Source: VGJW01 sp035286125 (GTDB lineage: Bacteria; Cyanobacteriota; Sericytochromatia; S15B-MN24; VGJW01). Taken from it: a DNA stretch of 31,587 nt. The notes under the pieces are model-generated. The model ran no database searches, had not been told where the DNA came from, and saw nothing but the letters and a program-made list of their open reading frames with translations. The DNA lies in assembly GCA_035286125.1 (NCBI GenBank), contig JAYKIS010000067.1, positions 1 to 31,587 of the forward strand. Direction: 5' to 3'. Every line of letters starts with the position of its first letter. The stretch's first letter is position 1. The translations under genes and the position numbers were made by a program. Shown here piece by piece: positions 25,381 to 31,587 of this stretch.

Positions 25381-26523
25381 TCAGGGTGCTACTGTGGCCT
25401 TCACGACCTTGCCATCGGGACCGTAGAAGCTGACGGACTTCACGATACCCTCCTGCACGGTCACGGCCTGCACCTTGTAGGTGGCACCATTATGCTGGAC
25501 CTTGCCGCCAGCGAGAACGAGCGGCCCTTGGAAACCCGGTGCCTGCAACGTCAAGTCCTTGACCGAGGAGGCGAGGAAGGAGACGGCCTGCCCACCCGTG
25601 TAGGAGTAGGCATTCGTGGTGGCCATCGAGGCATTGACCTGACCGGCACCCAGCACGCCGCTGGCCCTGCCCGTGCTTGCCGACATGGCCTCTTGCCCAC
25701 GGCGACTCAGGTCACCCGACACCGAGATGCCAGCCCGGGCCTTGCTGCCCGCTGCTGGCCCTCCAAGCTTGGCCAAGGACTGCTTGTGGACCAGGACAGC
25801 CACCGAATATGTTGAAGTGAGCTTGTCGACCACGACGGGCGGATCCTCGCCAGAAGACAGGAGCGTCTCCCCGGTCTGCGGAGCCCAGGGAGTGAACTCG
25901 TTCGACTGCTCGCTCGTCACGTTGATATCCACCAACTGACTGTCTATCGCACCGGAGGGGCACACGACCATCTGATCCCATTCGGTGACCTGGTACGTCC
26001 GCTCCACAAGTTTCTGTTGTCGGGACTGCCACTTGGAGACTTCCCAGATCTCGAAGGGCTGGATCGTCGTCGTGCGTGTCGATTTCCCCCAGACCTGCAG
26101 AGCGTACTGATTCAGGAAATGGCCTTCCACCTTCTTGACGTAGGAAAAGGAAAGCATCTGGTCGGGTAGCGCCACAGTCTGGACCTGCAAGGGCTTGTTG
26201 CGACGTTCATCCTTGGTGCTGGGCGTCGTGCTCTCCGTGGTCGTGCTCAGAACCGTTTCCTGAGCGAGGTTCTTCTTGGTGAAATTGGGCAGGTCCTGAT
26301 CGGGGTCGCAATCCGAACCCACGTCATCGGAAGAACCGGTGGGCTGGGACGCACTGCCCGGCCCCGCAGGACCGCCCGGATCTATGGAGACCGGACCATC
26401 CGGCACAGTGGTGGACTGACTCTCCGTGCCATCGGGCACCCACCTGCCCGCGACGGCAGCAGGTGTGGGCAGCAAGGCGCCAACAAGGGACGACAGGGCA
26501 ATGAGCGATACGATCCTGGGCAT
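25381..26523 (-). CDS. Secreted protein of unknown function, second gene of a two-gene operon
   Basis: 380 residues. A clear signal peptide (residues 1-25, ending AAVA) precedes a Pro/Gly/Ser/Asp-rich linker (~26-75). A larger domain rich in Thr, Gln, Val and aromatic residues follows, without recognised motifs, and the C-terminus (~300-380) looks beta-rich with Gly turns (SVSFYGPDGKVVKA). GAGGAG seven bases before the ATG at 26523 fixes the start against a longer ORF; that SD lies inside the end of the upstream gene, only 4 bases away, implying translational coupling. It probably works together with the repeat-rich calcium-loop protein encoded just upstream, at the cell surface or outside. 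Function unknown. Confidence 0.78.
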   Translation of the reverse strand: MPRIVSLIALSSLVGALLPTPAAVAGRWVPDGTESQSTTVPDGPVSIDPGGPAGPGSASQPTGSSDDVGSDCDPDQDLPNFTKKNLAQETVLSTTTESTTPSTKDERRNKPLQVQTVALPDQMLSFSYVKKVEGHFLNQYALQVWGKSTRTTTIQPFEIWEVSKWQSRQQKLVERTYQVTEWDQMVVCPSGAIDSQLVDINVTSEQSNEFTPWAPQTGETLLSSGEDPPVVVDKLTSTYSVAVLVHKQSLAKLGGPAAGSKARAGISVSGDLSRRGQEAMSASTGRASGVLGAGQVNASMATTNAYSYTGGQAVSFLASSVKDLTLQAPGFQGPLVLAGGKVQHNGATYKVQAVTVQEGIVKSVSFYGPDGKVVKATVAP

Positions 26524-26527
26524 CGAC

Positions 26528-28480
26528 CTACTCCTCGACCGACCGCGTGAAGCGGAGACCCTGACCGATGGGTTCACCATCAATCAGACGTCCTTGCCAC
26601 GGATAGCTCACCGTAGCCCGCGCAGTCCGGATGGTCGTCCGTCCATAAAGGTGCCGACCCTCGTCCTCGAACCGCACCTCGGTGGTCATCGAGCCATCAG
26701 GGACCGGCGTGGTCCAGCGGAATGAACCTGGCCCGGTTACACGACCCTCGATCGGGACGGCCACCATGATGTCCGGATTTTCGGATGCGTCCGGACCGAA
26801 TGTCGGAAAACTGCGCCCCACGAGGGTCCCTGCGTCGTCCTTGAGCTTGAAGTAGCCACCCACGTTGTCCTCTTCCCGGGTGCCGATCCAGACGTAGATG
26901 CCCTCGGTCGGCCGCGACTTGCCATAGGAGATCCAGTCCCAAGAGGCCCCGACCGCAGGTCCGTTGCCGTCACGACTGAAGCCCTGAGTGGCGTGGGCAT
27001 TGCCGAAACGGTCCCGTTCGGCACGGACGGTGAGAGACGTGATGCCGTAGTCCACACAGGGCCGTACCTCTCCGGGGTCGCTTACGGCATCCGAGTCCGC
27101 ATCGACCCAGATGGCCAGCTTGGCAAGCTCGCTACCCCTGAGGTAGCCGTCAGCATCGGCGTCGAGGCGCTCCAGAGCCCGATACCCGTCCTTGAACGTT
27201 TCACCCCAGGTGTAGTTGCCGAAGAGTTGCTTGCCGCTCGTGATGCGACCTGTGCCTTCCGGGTCCCAGACCAGCAAGCCTGCACCCGGACCGACCCACT
27301 CCCAATTGGCCGAGCCCTTGCCATCCAGGTCGAAGAGCCGCAGGCCCTCGGCCGCCAACTGACGCCCGGGACGCAGCTTCCACGGCCCACTGGCCAGCAG
27401 GTCCGGCTTCCCCCTGCCGGCAAGGTCAAGAATGATGGGGCTGGCGTGAAAGGTGTAGCCCACCACCTCGACGTACTCCGTCGACTTCTTCTTTCCCTCC
27501 AGTTGGACGGACAAATCCTTGCCCTCATCGGTGGACTTGGTCAGGTCTGCCAGCGTCTTCTTGACCGCCTCGTTGAGCTTGGAGGCCTTGCCGCTGATGT
27601 CCTGGCCATTCTTGAAGCCCTTGATGGGAACCGTACCGACGACCTGACCCGTATTCTTGTCGAGCAGGATGATTTCATTCGTCCGGCCGCCGTCAACACC
27701 CTTGTCCTTCACGGTCGAGACTTCCTTGGCGACGAACTTCTTCACGTCGCCGTAGTCTGCATTCTTGAGTGCTTCCTTGACGTCCTTCTTGCCGCTGACC
27801 TTCTGCGCCCCGACGGTCTTGTTGGACAGGTTCTTGAGAAGGTTCTCCTTGCGCGACCGATAAATCGCGACGACCTCCCGAGCCTCCTCGTAGCGCTCCA
27901 CATTTCGCGACCACGTAATCTTCTTGCCACCCGACACCTGGGCTTCCGTGCTGGTGGCGCCACCGCTGCAACGGTCGCCATCCTTGGGCTTGGCCGGGTA
28001 GCAGGGCGGGTACTTCGAACCGGGCACCTTGATGCTCGTCAGCTTCAGCTCCGCGACCTTCTTCTTGGTGACAAGTTCGGCCTTGCCGTTGCCCTTGCTC
28101 TTCTTGTCCTTGCCGGAGTCCTTGCCCTTCTTGCCCTTGCCGTTGCCCTTGTCCTTCTTGTCCTTGCCGGCATCCTTGTCCTTCTTGTCCTTGCCGGCAT
28201 CCTTGTCCTTCTTGTCCTTGCCGGCATCCTTGTCCTTCTTATCGGCAGGCTTGGGCTTCGGTGCCTCGGGCTTGGGCTTTGGTGCCTCGGGCTTGGGCTT
28301 TGGTGCCTCGGGCTTGGGCTTCGGTGGCGGCGGAGGCGGCGGCGCTGGCTTGGCAGCCGCGGGCTTCGGGCCGGGCTTGTTCTTGTTTTTTGCATGGGCT
28401 GGCGGCACAACTGCCAGGCTGACGGCGGTGACCAGAGCGAACAGAGCAACCGGCCAAGACCTGCGAGCTTCGCGATGCAA
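26528..28480 (-). CDS. Secreted Lys/Pro-repeat protein with EF-hand-like calcium loops
   Basis: 650 residues. Signal peptide 1-30 ends AHA. Residues ~31-150 are low complexity: a polyproline run, KPKPEAP repeats, then KDKKDKDAG repeats. A helical Lys-rich section follows (~190-340). From ~345 the sequence matches a pattern common in RTX/haemolysin-like exported proteins: PIILDLAGRGKPDLL, LRLFDLDGKG, GLLVWDPEGTGRITSGKQLFGNYTW and LERLDADADGYL, with Asp-rich EF-hand-like loops at ~438-449 and ~456-467. The C-terminus is beta-rich. The start is TTG with GAGGA about nine bases upstream. Likely a secreted or surface calcium-binding protein, possibly adhesive; the basic repeats could bind acidic polymers or wall material. 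First gene of the pair with 25381-26523. Confidence 0.85.
   Translation of the reverse strand: MHREARRSWPVALFALVTAVSLAVVPPAHAKNKNKPGPKPAAAKPAPPPPPPPKPKPEAPKPKPEAPKPKPEAPKPKPADKKDKDAGKDKKDKDAGKDKKDKDAGKDKKDKGNGKGKKGKDSGKDKKSKGNGKAELVTKKKVAELKLTSIKVPGSKYPPCYPAKPKDGDRCSGGATSTEAQVSGGKKITWSRNVERYEEAREVVAIYRSRKENLLKNLSNKTVGAQKVSGKKDVKEALKNADYGDVKKFVAKEVSTVKDKGVDGGRTNEIILLDKNTGQVVGTVPIKGFKNGQDISGKASKLNEAVKKTLADLTKSTDEGKDLSVQLEGKKKSTEYVEVVGYTFHASPIILDLAGRGKPDLLASGPWKLRPGRQLAAEGLRLFDLDGKGSANWEWVGPGAGLLVWDPEGTGRITSGKQLFGNYTWGETFKDGYRALERLDADADGYLRGSELAKLAIWVDADSDAVSDPGEVRPCVDYGITSLTVRAERDRFGNAHATQGFSRDGNGPAVGASWDWISYGKSRPTEGIYVWIGTREEDNVGGYFKLKDDAGTLVGRSFPTFGPDASENPDIMVAVPIEGRVTGPGSFRWTTPVPDGSMTTEVRFEDEGRHLYGRTTIRTARATVSYPWQGRLIDGEPIGQGLRFTRSVEE
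28148..28228 (-). repeat. Three perfect 27-bp tandem repeats (KDKKDKDAG coding)
   Basis: Three identical 27-base units, with a partial fourth at 28229, encode the basic repeat. Identity includes third codon positions, indicating recent expansion or contraction. Confidence 0.9.
28248..28322 (-). repeat. 21-bp tandem repeats (KPKPEAP coding)
   Basis: Three 21-base units plus a partial fourth differ only at one T/C position. They lie directly next to the 27-bp array in the same gene. Confidence 0.85.
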
Positions 28481-29150
28481 GATCAGTTTCCTCGAACAAG
28501 GGTGTCAGAGGCAGGGCGGAACCCACCACCACCCACCCTACTGTTCCCAGTCATGTCGAAATTGTTCGGAGATCAAGAACCTTGGACAGGCAGATCACCA
28601 ACATGGGCACCGCAATCAGAATCGGCGTGCATGGCTCATTGGCCGCGCCATACGCCCGGGGCGCCTACGATGCGGAAAGCGCCCCCGCACGCCCCTTAGC
28701 CGCGGCGGGCCCTACGGACTTCGCCGGAGAGGTCGGTCAGGCTCACACGGTGATGCATCCTACCTACGTTGTTGCGTGCTCCGCTGACCAGATGCTCCAC
28801 CGCACTGGCGCCCCGATTGCCATGCAGGTCGGTTCGCAGGCGTGGGACTCGTCGAGTAGTGGGTAGCCGTCCCTCCTGCCGGCCCCTATGGGTGACGAGA
28901 AGTTCCGGTTGAACTGACCAGGCTTGATGGTGGACTCCTCCATGTCTTGCCTGATGCGAGCCTCAGGCGATGTCCAGGAAATCAGGACCCGCCTCCCCCC
29001 CGGCCGGCGGCGCCCACATCGAGGTCCGGGGACGCTGTGAACAGGACGGCCTTGACCGTGGTCCAGGTGCCTCATTGTTTCGGAAGTTCCTCGGAAAGTA
29101 TCCCTGAGCCCTTCCTGCCCCGTATGGCCACTGAAGGTCGGGACCGCAGG
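28481..29150. other. Gene-poor region upstream of the repeat-protein operon
   Basis: Open stretches exist on both strands (plus 28582-28866, minus 28764-29075) but lack SD sites, recognisable domains or convincing codon use, so no gene is called. The part near 28500-28600 must carry the promoter of the minus-strand operon; no clean -35/-10 pair was seen. A C7 run lies at 28995-29001. Confidence 0.4.
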
Positions 29151-30335
29151 TCAGCGCATGGTGCGGACCTGGCCGGTCCGGGAATCGACAGCCCTGAGGC
29201 CGCCGTGGTCACCGACATACAGGTAGCCACGATCATCCACAGCCAAGGGGTCCGACATGTTGAAGGACGCCGCCGCGCCTGTCCCATCCACCGTGGCAAC
29301 GGCCCCACTGCCGGCAAGGGTCGACACCATTCCGGTGGCCAGATCCAACTTGCGCAGCCGCGCGTACCCGCGATCGACGACATAGAGGGCCCCGGCGTGA
29401 TGGCGGATGGTCCGCAGAGACCCGAACCCGGCCTGTGCGAAAGGCCCGTCGGCGAAGCCGCCACCGACCACCCCGGCCAATGTCTGGACGGCTCCCGTGG
29501 AGAGCGTGATCCGGCGGATGACACGTCCGTACAACTCGGACACATAAAGGTAGCCCGCGCCATCCAAGGCAAGGCCGAAGGGATAATAGAAACTGGCGCC
29601 GGTGCCGACACCATCACGCACGCGAGGCACACCGTCGCCAGCGAGGACGCTGAGGGAACCATCCGGCCGCAGGACCCGGATGCGGTGGTTGGCATAATCG
29701 CTGATGTAGACGTCGCCCGACGGCGTGACAGCGACATCCCGGGGCTCACTCAGGCCAGATGTCGCACGACTTGTCGTCAGGCCATTCGAGATGGCGACGT
29801 CCCAGACGCGATGGGCGTAGCCCCCGGCGACCACCAGTTGAGCCCCGTGAACGTGGAAGCCCGAGACATGGCTATGGGATCCCATGGTTGCCAACGTGCG
29901 CCAAGAGGTCGCCGAGGAAATGGCGCGGAACGCTGGGCCAATGGCGGTATACAGCACCCCACCGTCGATGGCGGACCAGCCACCCACACCGGACAAGGAT
30001 GCGTGGGTGGTGCCGTCCAGAGCCCACGGGAAAGGAAAGTCAGACCAGGGAGCCGGTGTCGGAGTCGGCGTCGGGACAGGTGTTGGTGTCGGCGTCGGGG
30101 CTGGAGTCGGAGGTCGGCGAGGCACCGCAGGTCTCGGGGTGGGGAGCCTGCGCCTCGGTGGGGGCGAAAGCCGCTGGATCGTCCGGCCGGCGGGTTCGTG
30201 CCCCCCCCCCCCAGATGTCGAAGGGTCCGATGGCCATGGGCTTGTCTCGGCCCCACAGCCTGCCGCCAGGAGGACGACCCCGATCGCGGGGAAAAGGCCG
30301 CCCCGAAGGCGTGACGCCAAACATGTCTTGACCAT
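29151..30335 (-). CDS. NHL-repeat lipoprotein with a G12 tract after the lipobox
   Basis: 394 residues. The lipoprotein signal ends LAAGC (Cys27). A short acidic linker is followed by four glycines (42-45) encoded by twelve consecutive G, then a basic Pro-rich stretch and a Pro-Thr linker (~75-97) made by degenerate 6-bp repeats (30052-30117). The remaining ~290 residues form NHL-type propeller repeats, e.g. EPRDVAVTPSGDVYISDYANHRIRVL, GLALDGAGYLYVSEL and DPLAVDDRGYLYVGDHGGLRAV. ATG 30335 has AGGTG too close for an ideal SD; GAGGGG lies further upstream, so an in-frame GTG at 30338 is possible. It is likely surface- or periplasm-exposed and ligand-binding. An IS21-type element begins only ~39 bases upstream, so the native promoter may have been displaced. 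Confidence 0.85.
   Translation of the reverse strand: MVKTCLASRLRGGLFPAIGVVLLAAGCGAETSPWPSDPSTSGGGGHEPAGRTIQRLSPPPRRRLPTPRPAVPRRPPTPAPTPTPTPVPTPTPTPAPWSDFPFPWALDGTTHASLSGVGGWSAIDGGVLYTAIGPAFRAISSATSWRTLATMGSHSHVSGFHVHGAQLVVAGGYAHRVWDVAISNGLTTSRATSGLSEPRDVAVTPSGDVYISDYANHRIRVLRPDGSLSVLAGDGVPRVRDGVGTGASFYYPFGLALDGAGYLYVSELYGRVIRRITLSTGAVQTLAGVVGGGFADGPFAQAGFGSLRTIRHHAGALYVVDRGYARLRKLDLATGMVSTLAGSGAVATVDGTGAAASFNMSDPLAVDDRGYLYVGDHGGLRAVDSRTGQVRTMR
30201..30212 (-). repeat. G12 homopolymer (candidate phase-variation tract)
   Basis: Twelve C on the plus strand, G12 on the coding strand, inside the lipoprotein gene at codons 42-45. Twelve keeps the frame; 11 or 13 would remove the whole propeller domain. 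Confidence 0.9.
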
Positions 30336-30373
30336 CACCTGATTTATGCCCCTCAAGAGTGCAACACCCAACA

Positions 30374-31320
30374 TGTCTGGCGTCAACTACTTTTACCGAC
30401 CGGCCGGGCGGCCTGACCGGTCGCGCTGACGCCTATCAGAGCCCGTGGAGATCGACATGATCCCCATGGTTACCGACACTCAGGTCCTGCTCTATCGGCG
30501 CAAACTCAAGCAAGGAATGACACGGGAAGCGGCGGCCGCGTCTTCCGGCATGACGGCCAAGACCGCCCGCAAGTGGGAGGTGGGTCCATTGCCTTCGGCT
30601 CGACGACGTCCTCCGCGTGCATGGCGCACACGGGAGGATCCGTTCGACGACGTCTGGGAACGCGAGGTGGTGCCGATGCTCAAGGCGGACGAAACCCGCG
30701 AACTGCAGGCCGTGACCGTCTTCGAGGTACTCTGCGATCGCTATCCGGACCAGTTCAAGCCAGGCCAACTTCGCACCCTCCAGCGTCGTATCCGCGATTG
30801 GCGAGCCGTCCACGGTCCTGAGAAGGAAGTCTTCTTCGAGCAGCAGCATCCGCCAGGCCGCGAGGCACAGTTTGACTTCACGGACGCTACTGACCTCGGT
30901 GTCACGATCGCGGGCAACACCTTCGACCACAAGCTCTTCGAGTTCGTGCTCAGCTTCAGCAAATGGCGCTACGTGGAGCTCGCCTTTGGCGAAACCTACG
31001 AGGCCATGCTGTCCGGCATCCAGGGCGCCGTCTGGGCACTGGGCGGTACGACGGCCATCTGGCGCAGCGACAACCTCTCGGCCGCCACTCATCAACTCAA
31101 GGAGACCGGCGGGCGGAGGCTTACGGAGCGCTACCGGCAACTCACGGCGCACTACGGGGTCGAGTCTACGCGAATCAACGCCGGCCTTCCCCACGAAAAT
31201 GGCGTGGCCGAGAAGCATCACGACCTGCTCAAGAACGCGCTACGCCAAGCGCTCATCGTTCGGGGATCCAGCGACTTCCTCTCGGTCGATACCTACAAGA
31301 CCTTCCTGGACAAGACGGTC
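30374..31320 (+). mobile_element. Truncated IS21-family element
   Basis: The probable left end starts TGTCTGGCGTCAACT at 30374, matching the TGT-initial termini of IS21 elements that lie ~80 bases before istA. The istA reading frame is lost at about 31320, no istB follows and no right end is visible, so the element is 3'-truncated. The junction borders the candidate DGR locus at the window edge. The exact breakpoint is an estimate. Confidence 0.65.
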
Positions 31321-31410
31321 GGTTCTTGTATTTTGCCCAGGCGGATGGGCCTCGAGGCCCGGAAGGGGAGGGTACTATCACCCCACCCGGCAACGGAAAG
31401 CGCCTTCTAG
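30457..31410 (+). CDS. IS21-family transposase IstA, C-terminally truncated
   Basis: 317 codons against ~500 in complete IstA. The N-terminal helix-turn-helix (~15-45, EAAAASSGMTAKTARKWE) is intact, followed by a second DNA-binding region. The catalytic core has all three acidic residues: Asp140 in QFDFTD, Asp205 in WRSDNLSAA and Glu252 in NGVAEKHH. After TYKTFLDKTV (~286) the protein departs from the family and ends in ~30 unrelated residues, so it is probably inactive although the DDE triad remains. ATG 30457 has GGAG six bases upstream and is preferred to the GTG at 30445. IstB, the ATPase partner needed for transposition, is absent. Confidence 0.88.
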   Translation: MIPMVTDTQVLLYRRKLKQGMTREAAAASSGMTAKTARKWEVGPLPSARRRPPRAWRTREDPFDDVWEREVVPMLKADETRELQAVTVFEVLCDRYPDQFKPGQLRTLQRRIRDWRAVHGPEKEVFFEQQHPPGREAQFDFTDATDLGVTIAGNTFDHKLFEFVLSFSKWRYVELAFGETYEAMLSGIQGAVWALGGTTAIWRSDNLSAATHQLKETGGRRLTERYRQLTAHYGVESTRINAGLPHENGVAEKHHDLLKNALRQALIVRGSSDFLSVDTYKTFLDKTVGSCILPRRMGLEARKGRVLSPHPATESAF

Positions 31411-31477
31411 GGCCTTGTAGAGAGCCGATCTTGAGCCCGGGCCGGCTTCACTTCGGCTCCGAGCTCAGGACAAGTGT

Positions 31478-31510
31478 CCGAGGGTTCAAGGATCAAGGGT
31501 TCGCCCTCGG
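31478..31510. repeat. Inverted repeat directly after the candidate DGR variable region
   Basis: CCGAGGG (31478-31484) and CCCTCGG (31504-31510) form a 7-bp perfect stem around 19 bases that contain two GGGTTC-type repeats. On the minus strand it begins one base after the stop codon. It could be a terminator without U-tract, or the hairpin/cruciform reported 3' of the variable region in phage BPP-1. Confidence 0.5.
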
Positions 31511-31511
31511 C

Positions 31512-31587
31512 CTACGGCCTCGACCTTACAAGGCGGAAGCCGACGCTGCTGTGGCGGTAGTCCGGGACGTTGTGGCTGCGGTACGCC
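31512..31587 (-). CDS. C-terminal end of a SUMF1/C-type-lectin-like protein with DGR-type variable region (partial)
   Basis: Only the last 25 codons are inside the window; the gene continues off the right edge. The peptide AYRSHNVPDYRHSSVGFRLV, then RSRP and TAG, matches the C-terminus of FGE-sulfatase (SUMF1)-type domains, whose common form in DGR targets has several Asn where this copy has Ser, His or Tyr. At nucleotide level the deviations sit where an AAC codon would have its adenines (AGC, CAC, TAC instead of AAC), while the intervening GTCCCGGAC and GTCGGCTTCCGC are unaffected. That pattern is expected from adenine-directed mutagenesis. No reverse transcriptase, Avd or template repeat is seen in the window. 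An ordinary SUMF1-domain protein without diversification is the alternative. Confidence 0.55.
   Translation of the reverse strand, partial: AYRSHNVPDYRHSSVGFRLVRSRP

Noticed and set aside
26993..28699. Plus-strand open frame with a Leu-rich repeat-like stretch opposite the Lys-repeat gene
   Set aside because: The Leu/Val-rich repeats are just the antisense reading of the minisatellite; signal peptide, SD and calcium loops are on the minus strand.
28582..29075. Overlapping small open frames on both strands in the gene-poor region
   Set aside because: No SD, no recognised family and inconsistent codon use; neither strand can be preferred.
30321..30378. ACATGTCT occurring twice 50 bases apart near the IS left end as a target duplication
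   Set aside because: IS21 duplications are 4-8 bp and flank the whole element; one copy lies within the lipoprotein gene and the right end is missing, so this cannot be tested.
31331..31587. Plus-strand frame open to the window edge, running antisense to the candidate variable region
   Set aside because: It has no start signal; its Val/Ala/Arg-rich text is what the antisense of an AAC-rich DGR repeat gives.

Overview
The window is GC-rich bacterial chromosome with tightly packed genes and frequent GTG/TTG starts backed by clear Shine-Dalgarno (SD) sequences. Lipoproteins with LAGC/LSGC/AAGC lipoboxes, a periplasm-type alpha-2-macroglobulin, a SpoIID-type wall enzyme and a possible outer-membrane barrel suggest a Gram-negative (diderm) environmental bacterium. 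The abundance of lipoproteins with CarboxypepD_reg/IPT/NHL domains recalls lineages such as Sericytochromatia, but nothing here fixes the taxonomy and this is a weak inference.

Layout. 131-3405: a signal-less Pro/Ala-rich C39-like cysteine peptidase and the helicase hrpB. 3463-12184: five same-strand genes, each overlapping the next: a polytopic membrane protein, a small SxxK transpeptidase-like protein, a SpoIID protein with an AMMECR1-like C-terminal domain, a 1535-residue alpha-2-macroglobulin with an intact CSEQ thioester motif, and a VanW protein. This is the most distinctive gene set and probably acts in the cell envelope. 12192-16059 (minus strand): a CHAP-like amidase candidate, NADP-isocitrate dehydrogenase, and two related 4-TM membrane proteins, one frameshifted at a G8 tract. 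16133-18333: an SPFH/prohibitin-like protein overlapping an orphan beta-class DNA methyltransferase.

18356-25335: accessory region with a propeller-like fragment, an unknown helical protein, an NHL lipoprotein interrupted by an in-frame TAG, an ADP-ribosyltransferase-like protein with a small basic partner, a lipoprotein with a glutamine-amidotransferase-like fold, and an exported possible barrel protein. 25381-28480 (minus): a two-gene operon of secreted proteins, the first with Lys/Pro-rich minisatellite repeats and EF-hand-like calcium loops.

29151-31587: an NHL lipoprotein with a G12 tract just after its lipobox, an IS21-type element inserted close upstream and cut off at its 3' side, and at the extreme right edge (minus strand) the last codons of a protein whose C-terminus looks like the variable region of a diversity-generating retroelement (DGR), followed at once by an inverted repeat. 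No tRNA, rRNA or CRISPR array was seen. Recurring themes are envelope remodelling, signal-less effector-like enzymes, and hypermutable sequence (poly-G tracts, minisatellites, a candidate DGR target).
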